A DNA stretch of 5,155 nucleotides, from NCBI GenBank assembly GCA_016763875.1, contig JAESSZ010000944.1, forward strand, positions 1-5,155, in the 5' to 3' direction. The notes under the pieces are model-generated. The model made no database searches, was not told the origin of the DNA, and was given only the letters and a program-made list of their open reading frames with translations. The position numbers and the translations under genes were made by a program. This document shows, piece by piece, positions 1 to 5,155 of this stretch; position 1 is the stretch's first letter; every line of letters starts with the position of its first letter. Origin of the DNA: Nannocystaceae bacterium (lineage in GTDB: Bacteria; Myxococcota_A; Polyangia; Nannocystales; Nannocystaceae).

Positions 1-13
1 CGGCGATGCGCCG
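1..13 (-). terminator. Possible hairpin just downstream of the lipase gene
   Basis: CGGCG (1-5) and CGCCG (9-13) form a perfect five-base-pair stem with an ATG loop, ten bases past the lipase stop codon. No T-tract is visible because the window ends at the outer base of the stem. It may be a terminator stem cut by the edge, or a chance G+C palindrome. Confidence 0.2.
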
Positions 14-22
14 GGCGACAAC

Positions 23-2050
23 TCAGTCGATCCCGAGCGCTTCGTAGGGGTCGATGATCTCCGCGGTCTCGGTCTCCAGCAGTGTGTTCAGGAAGTGCAG
101 GATCTGTGTCTGCGCCACCACACTGCGCGCGACGTTGCCGTGCGAGGCCGGCTCGGTCTGAGGGCCTCCGTCCACGTCGATAACATCGTACTGAAACAGG
201 CCCGCGGTCACGCCGTTGAAGTTATCGGACACGGGCAGACTCTCCACCGCCTGGGCGCCAACGTCATGCAGCACTTCGCCCAAGTGCGGCACACCCAGCG
301 CCCGCGCGAAGTAGGCGTTGCTCACGTTGGGCACGGTCGTATCGCCTATCACCATGGCCATCAACACGCTGGGCGTCGCCGCATCAAACCCGGCGATCCT
401 GTCTTCAATCACGTGGGGCGCGTACACCGCTGCGTCACCGCGGTCGATGACGCCCTGCACCAACGGAAAGAACCGCGCGACCTCGCCGTCGGTGGCCATC
501 CCCGCGAACAAACTAATCACCACCGCGAAGTCCTCGCCGCTGGTGACGATCGAGGTGACCCGAGCGCCAGGCACGATCAAGGTGGCAGACTGGATCTCGG
601 GCGCAAACGCGAGGAACTCCGGTCCCATGATCCCGCCCAGGCTCACGCCAAGGTAGTGGAGCGAGTCGGGATTGATCTCGTCGCTACCGTCACCATCGAG
701 GTCCATGCCGCCCAGCATCATCTGCAACAGTTGAAGCTTGTCGTAGCTCCCCTGCCTGAAGTTGTCGCGCAGCATAAAGGCGTCGAGCGGGTCGTCGAGG
801 TTGAGCGACAGACCGAAGAAATCGAGGATGTCGTTGAAGTCGGTGACATCCGGGTGCGCGCCGTGACTGGGCGCGGGCAAGCTCACCACCGCCAGGCCCG
901 CGGGTGCAGCGAACTCCGCCAAGGCTTCGGCTTGGTCTCTGGTGCCGCCCAGCCCGTGTCCGTACATCAGCGTGGGAAACGGCGCTTCGCCCGTCGTGGG
1001 CAGGTAGACCGTGACCGGGATCGTGTACGTGCCCTGGGCCGAATGCGACTCGGAGACCACACCGTCGGCGTCGGTGAAGTCCGAGGCCTCGAAGCTCCCC
1101 TCGCAAATGACGTAGTCACCGGCGGGCTCGGTGTCTTGGCACGGCTCAACTTCGGTGTACGTGGGCGAGCCGGCCGCACGGATCACCTCGGCGATGGCGA
1201 CGCTGTCCTCGAGGGTGTGTTGGGTCGTGAACACGACCAACCCCGACAGCGACTCGACCTCGGTCACGGCACCGAGACCGGTCAACGCGGCCATTGCATC
1301 GTCGATGCGCCCGCCAAGGCGGGTCAGTGCCGGGTCGACGGCCTCGCCGAGCAAGACCTCGCGCGTCGTCGCTGAAGGCGCGACACACTCGCCGTCCACG
1401 TCGGTGACAGCCTGGGTTATCGCGAGTGCGTACCGCGTTGTCGGCGACAGCGGCCGCAGCGGACTGACGACAATGGTCGAGGCCGGCAGCCCGGGATCCT
1501 CGGCGACGGTCTCCAGGTCGAACGCCACCAATTGCGGCGGATCGGCTCCGAGGTCGACCAACAGCAACGAATCGTCCACCGTAGGGACCGCGTTGGGGCT
1601 GGCCGGCAGACTCGAAGGCTCGACCGCCGCCGAAAGCCGAAATGTGAGGCTTGAGGTGGTCCCCCAGCCGTCCAGCGTGGATGCCTGGGCAAATACGGTA
1701 TCGAACGCGGCGGCCGTATCGGAGAGGATCACGTTCTCCTCGAGCCGCATGTCCACGCGCACCCCCGTGGCGGTGTCGGCTTGTACGGTGAAAAAGTCGT
1801 CCGGAAAGATGTCCAGACCGCCCGCGAGCGGGTCATACAGCACCGCCGTGGGGCCCGCACAAAAGGTCACGGGCGGCTCGCCGGACTCGCCCGACTCCGC
1901 GTCCTCGGCGTCTCCCTGCGTGTCGCCCACCGTCCCAGAGGTGGGTAGATCCGTGTCGGATGCGTCCGATTCGGACGGGATGTCGTCGCCGCACGCGGCA
2001 GTGAGCGCCAAACAAAGCGCCATGAGGAGTCGGGAACGAGGCGAGCGCAT
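23..2050 (-). CDS. Secreted lipoprotein, alpha/beta-hydrolase of the virulence-factor lipase (Pla-1/cef, VolA-like) type
   Basis: The predicted product is an esterase or (lyso)phospholipase anchored to the cell envelope by a lipid. Residues 1-19 form a signal peptide (MRSPRSR, then a hydrophobic core) ending in LTAAC, with Cys20 as the lipidation site. Residues 21-60 are an acidic Asp/Ser/Glu/Gly/Thr linker. Residues about 64-300 resemble the N-terminal domain of this lipase family: a FPDDFF segment near 82-87, then PLRPLSPTTRYAL at 197-209, typical of an Ig-like extension domain. Cys304 and Cys316 may form a disulfide. The hydrolase domain spans about 340-660. It has an HGLGG oxyanion-type loop (365-369), the nucleophile elbow GVSLG (468-472, Ser470), GDTTVP with candidate Asp570, and SHG with candidate His637. 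A Ca-binding-like DLDGDGSDE loop lies at 450-458. Start choice: ATG at 2050 has GGAGGG seven bases upstream and yields the signal peptide at once. The frame stays open for 170 more codons upstream, but those lie antisense to the neighbouring glycosyltransferase gene. The family call is from motif recognition; the substrate is unknown. Confidence 0.85.
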   Translation of the reverse strand: MRSPRSRLLMALCLALTAACGDDIPSESDASDTDLPTSGTVGDTQGDAEDAESGESGEPPVTFCAGPTAVLYDPLAGGLDIFPDDFFTVQADTATGVRVDMRLEENVILSDTAAAFDTVFAQASTLDGWGTTSSLTFRLSAAVEPSSLPASPNAVPTVDDSLLLVDLGADPPQLVAFDLETVAEDPGLPASTIVVSPLRPLSPTTRYALAITQAVTDVDGECVAPSATTREVLLGEAVDPALTRLGGRIDDAMAALTGLGAVTEVESLSGLVVFTTQHTLEDSVAIAEVIRAAGSPTYTEVEPCQDTEPAGDYVICEGSFEASDFTDADGVVSESHSAQGTYTIPVTVYLPTTGEAPFPTLMYGHGLGGTRDQAEALAEFAAPAGLAVVSLPAPSHGAHPDVTDFNDILDFFGLSLNLDDPLDAFMLRDNFRQGSYDKLQLLQMMLGGMDLDGDGSDEINPDSLHYLGVSLGGIMGPEFLAFAPEIQSATLIVPGARVTSIVTSGEDFAVVISLFAGMATDGEVARFFPLVQGVIDRGDAAVYAPHVIEDRIAGFDAATPSVLMAMVIGDTTVPNVSNAYFARALGVPHLGEVLHDVGAQAVESLPVSDNFNGVTAGLFQYDVIDVDGGPQTEPASHGNVARSVVAQTQILHFLNTLLETETAEIIDPYEALGID

Positions 2051-2057
2051 ACGATAA

Positions 2058-2063
2058 CCCTCC
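2058..2063 (-). promoter_or_regulatory. Ribosome binding site (GGAGGG) of the lipase-type lipoprotein
   Basis: Read on the minus strand, GGAGGG is followed by TTATCGT and then ATG, a seven-base spacing that is close to ideal. It decides the start at 2050 over the in-frame ATG far upstream at 2560. It is the best Shine-Dalgarno in the window; the other two genes have only weak candidates. Confidence 0.85.
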
Positions 2064-2081
2064 GATTTCGGCAGATAAAGC

Positions 2082-2089
2082 GGTATACC
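2082..2089. promoter_or_regulatory. 8-bp palindrome GGTATACC, possible operator or -10 overlap
   Basis: GGTATACC is a perfect palindrome near the middle of the divergent region, about 32 bases from the lipase start and 52 from the glycosyltransferase start. Symmetry does not extend beyond eight bases (C on the left, A on the right). It could be half of a regulator site or part of a -10 element, or it could be chance. A single short palindrome is weak evidence. Confidence 0.25.
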
Positions 2090-2140
2090 ACGCAGCGCCT
2101 TCAACGACCGGGCCAAACGGGCTATTGGGTCGGGCGAGAC

Positions 2141-3541
2141 ATGGATTCGATGCCTCGGTTTGGACAACTTGTCGTTCGCTGGCTGTACGAGCAGCGCTGG
2201 CTGCTGGCCATTTTTGCCGCCGCGCTCTTTGTCCGGTTGCACTGGAACAGCGAGATTCACCCTCCGGGGGACTACGTCTACTCGGACATGAACGGGTATG
2301 TGCGTCGCGCGGACCGGCTGATGAAGCACGGTTTTGAACCGCACGAGTACAGCTCGTTCTTCCCCTTCGGGACCCATTGGATGGTCGCGGGGATCAAGAA
2401 GGTCTGGGGCGTGGACAACTACCTCGTCGTCGGTCGCTTCTACGCGGCGCTGGGTGCGATTGCGGTCGCCACGGCCTACGCGGTCGCTCGCCGAACATCT
2501 CGCTTCCCTAGTTTCGTCGCGCCCGCCGTGGGGCTGCTTGGGATCTTCTACTACCCGCACCTGTCGCTAGGCGGCTACGTGCTTTCGGAGATTCCGTACT
2601 GCGCCTTCTTCATGCTGACGCTGCTCTTCTTCACGCGCATGATCGACCACGGTCGGCACATCGACGCGTGGATGATGGGGCTGTGCTGCGCCATCGCGAT
2701 GTGTTTCCGACCGCAGATCCTGCTCTCGGGAGCGACGATCGGCTTGTTTTGGATCTTCCGTCGCAAGGCGGTCCCCAAGGTGCGATTGGTCCACCTCATC
2801 GAGGCGTTTGTACCCGTCGGGATCGGCTTGATGCTGTGCTCTCAGCTCATGCTCCACAACACCGGGCGCCGCGGGATCATCTCCGAGAACGGCAGCTTCA
2901 ACCTCGTGTTTGGGCGCTGCCACAACTCGAAAATCCAGTCGATGCCCGACGGCAACGGGCACGGCCGGGTGCACTTCCGACCACCGCCCTTCTTGCAGCT
3001 CAACAACACCCAGCGGAAGAAAGAAGCGGCGCACAAAAAGCCCGCTATGATCCTCGATCCCGCGTTGGACGACACGTTGAGCTATCGCGGCTACATCGGA
3101 GACCGCGAGCAACATATGAAGTTTGTCCGCACCTGCGTGGCCAAGACCGGGTGGTGGGGACAGGCCAAGTACTCGTACACCAACGTCATGTTGCTTTGGC
3201 GCCACAACATCCCCTGGCCGGACTCGGGACGTAAACAGTGGCGGCCGGTCACCCGATGGTGGACGCAGCGACATCGCGAATGGCTCGCCGTACCGGCCCT
3301 GCTGGGCATCGCCTTGATGTTCACCCGACGTACCGCACGCGCGGGGTTCGTGGCCGCCAATGTGTTGGCGATGGTGATCTTGGCGGCGATCTACTTCGGC
3401 GGCACCCGCCACCGGACGACCTACGACTTCGCGATCATGATCGTGGCGCTTGAGATCTACGCCTACGGGATCTACGCGGCCTACCTTGCTGGTCGTAAAC
3501 TCGTCGCTTGGCGTCGCAAGCGGCAGTCACACGCGCAGTAG
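2141..3541 (+). CDS. GT-C fold integral membrane glycosyltransferase (ArnT/PMT/GT39-like)
   Basis: The predicted role is transfer of a sugar from a polyprenyl-phosphate donor to an acceptor on the periplasmic face of the inner membrane. I count about ten membrane segments, near residues 18-33, 94-115, 124-141, 149-165, 175-188, 191-206, 218-238, 381-395, 401-419 and 428-449. The inside loops are basic (ARRTSR, FRRKAVPKVR, TRRTAR, tail RKLVAWRRKR), which fits the positive-inside rule. The first periplasmic loop carries YSDMNGY with Asp49, the expected position of the GT-C catalytic acid. Other family-like signals are SEIPY after segment 3 (Glu150), FRPQILL at 189-195, ISENGSFNLVFG at 247-258 (compare the STNGGxN-type motif of bacterial GT-C enzymes) and TRHRTTYDF near 422-430, resembling the usual RYR-P motif. 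A soluble periplasmic region spans about 239-381. Start: ATG at 2141 has only a weak GGG upstream; ATG at 2150 is an alternative that removes three residues. Donor and acceptor are unknown. The gene stands alone and converges on the downstream lipoprotein gene. Confidence 0.85.
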   Translation: MDSMPRFGQLVVRWLYEQRWLLAIFAAALFVRLHWNSEIHPPGDYVYSDMNGYVRRADRLMKHGFEPHEYSSFFPFGTHWMVAGIKKVWGVDNYLVVGRFYAALGAIAVATAYAVARRTSRFPSFVAPAVGLLGIFYYPHLSLGGYVLSEIPYCAFFMLTLLFFTRMIDHGRHIDAWMMGLCCAIAMCFRPQILLSGATIGLFWIFRRKAVPKVRLVHLIEAFVPVGIGLMLCSQLMLHNTGRRGIISENGSFNLVFGRCHNSKIQSMPDGNGHGRVHFRPPPFLQLNNTQRKKEAAHKKPAMILDPALDDTLSYRGYIGDREQHMKFVRTCVAKTGWWGQAKYSYTNVMLLWRHNIPWPDSGRKQWRPVTRWWTQRHREWLAVPALLGIALMFTRRTARAGFVAANVLAMVILAAIYFGGTRHRTTYDFAIMIVALEIYAYGIYAAYLAGRKLVAWRRKRQSHAQ

Positions 3542-3563
3542 CTGGCGCGGTCACTGGCGCAAC
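3542..3563. other. Convergent intergenic gap with a 7-bp direct repeat
   Basis: Only 22 bases separate the TAG of the glycosyltransferase gene from the TAA of the opposing lipoprotein gene. CTGGCGC occurs twice (3542-3548 and 3554-3560). The GCGC/GCGC pairing this allows is only four base pairs and no T-tract follows on either strand, so I do not call an intrinsic terminator. Termination may lie inside the opposing genes or be Rho-dependent. Confidence 0.5.
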
Positions 3564-5084
3564 TTACGGGTCGCACACAAGCGACTCCGGATACACGTAG
3601 GTCAGTGACAGCGGCTGCCCCGTCTCGGGGTCGGCCGTCAAGACCGTCCACGGGGGCGTCCCTCCACCGAGACAGCGCGCGCGCGTCGAGAGCCAGGCCG
3701 CCAGCGCACGCGTGTCCGCGACGCTGCGCTCGGCCACTGCAGTTGCGCCACCGTCGAACTCTGCCACGGGGACCACGCGCTGCGCCCCCAGTGTGACGGT
3801 GCGGGTCTTGTTGGGAACAGTCGTCGGAACAGTCGTCGGAACAGTCGCAGGAACAAAGTGACCCTGCATCGTCGCGTCGAGCCCGGACGAGAGTGCTTGG
3901 CCCACGCGGGTCAGCCGCTGCCGTGCGACCACCAGGTCTTCGGGGGCGTGGCGACGGCGTTGCGGGGCACACATCGCTACGATCTCGTGGTGCACCTCGG
4001 TCAGCGCGCCCACACGATCGGCCAACTGCAACCATCGCGGGTCCAACACCCCATCGAGCGCCTGCGCGGCCTCGAATGCCAGCCGCCGCGATGCGGCAAG
4101 GTAGTCGGTGCCGCGCCACGCCGTACAGGCCTGATGCGGCAGCTCGCCGGGCGTGAGACGGCCTGAGTCAATCGTCGCGGCGATTGTCGGGTCGATCGGG
4201 AGACCGATTGTGAGCCCACCGTGCAAATACACGCGCGGGGCTGCGGTGCAGTCGGACCTCTCAGCGCGGGCGCAAGCCGCCACATCGCGCACATACGCCA
4301 GATACGCTCGGCCGCACGCATGCCCGGCCGAGCCGTCGTCAGCGCCCTGGTACGGCTCAAGTTCGTGCAGCCATTGAGGGACTGCAACCGCAACCGCCGC
4401 GCGATAGAGCTGCAGGAGCAGCGCGTCGACGTGCGCCACAAACGGCTCCACCTCGGCCAGTCCATGCTCTTGTCCGACGGCCAAAACCTCTGCGAGCGCA
4501 TCGCAGCCACCAACCATCGAGGCCGGCTTCGCTCGCCAAGTCTCGAGGGACCCAGGCGCCTCGTCGATAGCCACCAAGACATCGGCACCCGCCCCCTGGC
4601 GAACGACCCACGCCCGATCGATCGCGATCTCTACCGTCTCGCCCAGTGACCGGGTCGCTGGCACGTCGGACCAAGCCTCAGCCAGCGTGCCGCGGCGTGG
4701 GGGCAGCCAGCGCGTCTTCGGGGCGAGCCTGGCGATGCCTTCCGCGACGGACACCGGGTCCATCGAAGGCGCGAGCCAAGACGCGGGGGCAGACAAGACC
4801 GCCGTGTCCCGCTCGGCGATGACCGCAACGAGTGCATCGAGATCACCAGCCACGAGCCGCGCGGGTACCCACGGAACGTCCAGCGATGGCAGCGCCAGGC
4901 CGTGCGTGGGCGGTGTGGGCCCCGCAGGAAACGCCCCGCCAACGCTCACCGCCCGTGCACCACGGGGAGTCACCGCGGCCCCGCACCCGGTCATGACACA
5001 CAGCGCGATTGACGCGGAGATCCATGTCGTCATGGCGGGGGTCGTGGTGAGAGTCGGCGCAGACATAGACGCGGGATGGACCAT
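3564..5084 (-). CDS. Putative lipoprotein of unknown function
   Basis: I do not recognise the family. With the ATG at 5084 the product is 506 residues. A hydrophobic stretch (WISASIALCVMTGC, residues 21-34) ends in a plausible lipobox with Cys34, suggesting export and lipid anchoring. Residues 35-70 are Pro/Ala/Gly-rich like a linker. A mixed region follows, with a likely beta-strand DVLVAID at 168-174, then a largely helical Ala/Leu-rich part. Eight cysteines come after the lipobox (194, 257, 271, 279, 320, 372, 471, 504), consistent with periplasmic disulfides. Residues 413-424 are a TVPT-type repeat, probably a flexible linker before the C-terminal 80 residues. The start is uncertain: ATGs at 5084, 5066 and 5033 all lack a clear Shine-Dalgarno. 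The 5033 start gives a compact 16-residue signal, but no choice gives a basic n-region. The frame is also open to the window edge without an ATG, GTG or TTG. Length, coherent composition and the export signal support a real gene. Confidence 0.75.
   Translation of the reverse strand: MVHPASMSAPTLTTTPAMTTWISASIALCVMTGCGAAVTPRGARAVSVGGAFPAGPTPPTHGLALPSLDVPWVPARLVAGDLDALVAVIAERDTAVLSAPASWLAPSMDPVSVAEGIARLAPKTRWLPPRRGTLAEAWSDVPATRSLGETVEIAIDRAWVVRQGAGADVLVAIDEAPGSLETWRAKPASMVGGCDALAEVLAVGQEHGLAEVEPFVAHVDALLLQLYRAAVAVAVPQWLHELEPYQGADDGSAGHACGRAYLAYVRDVAACARAERSDCTAAPRVYLHGGLTIGLPIDPTIAATIDSGRLTPGELPHQACTAWRGTDYLAASRRLAFEAAQALDGVLDPRWLQLADRVGALTEVHHEIVAMCAPQRRRHAPEDLVVARQRLTRVGQALSSGLDATMQGHFVPATVPTTVPTTVPNKTRTVTLGAQRVVPVAEFDGGATAVAERSVADTRALAAWLSTRARCLGGGTPPWTVLTADPETGQPLSLTYVYPESLVCDP
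3814..3855. repeat. 12-bp tandem repeat, about 3.5 copies, inside the orphan lipoprotein gene
   Basis: The unit GGAACAGTCGTC occurs exactly at 3814-3825 and 3826-3837. A variant ending in GCA follows at 3838-3849, then a partial copy (GGAACA) at 3850-3855. The period is a multiple of three, so copy-number change would keep the reading frame. On the coding strand it encodes the TVPT tetrapeptides of residues 413-424. It looks like a coding minisatellite specifying a Thr/Pro linker. Confidence 0.9.
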
Positions 5085-5141
5085 GGGTCGGCTCAGCGGG
5101 CGTGCCGTCGTGGTCCGCTGCCGATCGGTGATGCCCCAAGC

Positions 5142-5147
5142 GAGGAG
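5142..5147 (+). promoter_or_regulatory. Possible ribosome binding site for a plus-strand gene beginning at or beyond the window end
   Basis: GAGGAG on the plus strand lies eight bases before the last base of the window. The spacing suits a start codon just outside or straddling the edge. If real, that gene would be divergent from the orphan lipoprotein and the two would share a promoter region. No start codon is visible, so this is only a pointer. The rest of 5085-5155 shows no gene and no clear promoter. Confidence 0.25.
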
Positions 5148-5155
5148 CGGGAGCA

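Larger units (their letters stand above)
2051..2140. promoter_or_regulatory. Divergent intergenic region between lipase and glycosyltransferase genes
   Basis: These 90 bases must hold the 5' signals of both flanking genes, because transcription diverges from here. It is locally richer in A+T than the genes (for example CAGATAAAGCGGTATACC). On the minus strand TTGAAG (2098-2103) matches TTGACA at four of six positions. The A+T-rich bases downstream (TATACC, TTATCT) sit at poor spacing for a standard sigma-70 promoter, so no exact promoter is claimed. On the plus strand no convincing -35/-10 pair was found. An 8-bp palindrome in this region is listed separately. Confidence 0.6.

Noticed and set aside
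95..1375. Plus-strand open frame of 426 codons opposite the lipase gene
   Set aside because: Its codons align with those of the lipase on the other strand, where stops would need TTA, CTA or TCA codons, which are rare here. The product is rich in Arg, His, Gly and Val with no domain or export signal. It is a shadow frame.
1131..2057. Plus-strand open frame of 308 codons opposite the lipase N-terminal half
   Set aside because: The product is Ser/Thr/Pro/Ala low complexity with no motif. The lipase frame across the same bases has a coherent signal peptide and domain features.
2062..2071. Inverted repeat CCGA-TT-TCGG near the lipase ribosome binding site
   Set aside because: A four-base stem with a two-base loop is too small to form a stable regulatory hairpin and is expected by chance in G+C-rich DNA.
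2051..2560. 170-codon in-frame upstream extension of the lipase reading frame
   Set aside because: It lies antisense to the start of the glycosyltransferase gene, has a low-complexity Arg/Pro/Asp composition, and would bury the clear signal peptide and Shine-Dalgarno at 2050. It stays open because the overlapping gene rarely uses TTA, CTA or TCA codons.
2668..3234. Plus-strand open frame of 188 codons overlapping the glycosyltransferase gene in another frame
   Set aside because: The product is Arg/Pro/His-rich with no recognisable feature, and the frame lies wholly inside a well supported gene.
2567..3412. Minus-strand open frame of 281 codons opposite the glycosyltransferase gene
   Set aside because: It is a codon-aligned antisense frame, with a charged His/Arg/Asp-rich product and no membrane or catalytic motif. 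The plus-strand frame shows membrane segments that obey the positive-inside rule.
3814..3855. CRISPR-like array
   Set aside because: The repeats are 12 bases long and directly adjacent with no spacers, and they lie within a coding frame.
3481..4119. Minus-strand open frame of 212 codons with Cys/Asp repeats (CSDDCSDD)
   Set aside because: The apparent Cys/Asp repeat is the 12-bp tandem repeat read in another frame. The overlapping lipoprotein frame is longer and carries an export signal.

Overview
This 5,155-base window is G+C-rich DNA, roughly two-thirds G+C by eye. It looks like a chromosomal segment from a myxobacterium-type organism (Myxococcota), possibly the Nannocystis/Enhygromyxa/Plesiocystis group. 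The main clue is the first gene, a lipoprotein whose lipidated cysteine is followed by a long acidic Asp/Ser/Glu/Gly/Thr linker, a style common in that group. This placement is an inference from protein style, not from a marker gene.

Layout. (1) 23-2050, minus strand: a secreted lipoprotein of 675 residues with an alpha/beta-hydrolase domain of the bacterial virulence-factor lipase type (Pla-1/cef and VolA-like). It has a complete candidate Ser470/Asp570/His637 triad. (2) 2051-2140: a 90-base divergent intergenic region with a strong Shine-Dalgarno for the lipase and the 8-bp palindrome GGTATACC. (3) 2141-3541, plus strand: a polytopic membrane protein of 466 residues that reads as a GT-C fold glycosyltransferase, the ArnT/PMT/GT39-like type that uses polyprenyl-phosphate sugar donors. 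(4) 3542-3563: a 22-base convergent gap without a convincing terminator. (5) 3564-5084, minus strand: a probable lipoprotein of about 506 residues that I cannot assign to a family. It contains a short in-frame 12-bp tandem repeat. (6) 5085-5155: a leader stretch with no further gene, but with a plus-strand GAGGAG at the very edge that may serve a gene starting just outside.

How the genes relate. The lipase and the glycosyltransferase are divergently arranged, and the glycosyltransferase and the orphan lipoprotein converge, so no two genes form an operon. All three products should act at or outside the cytoplasmic membrane: a hydrolase at the outer membrane, a sugar transferase with a periplasmic active site, and a lipid-anchored protein of unknown role. 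A shared envelope function is possible, but the gene arrangement does not demonstrate one.

I found no RNA genes, CRISPR arrays, insertion sequences, phage genes or defence-system genes. The many long overlapping reading frames are explained by the rarity of TTA, CTA and TCA codons in this G+C-rich DNA. I do not see strong evidence of an undescribed multi-gene system. The least explained elements are the orphan lipoprotein and the periplasmic signature region of the glycosyltransferase.
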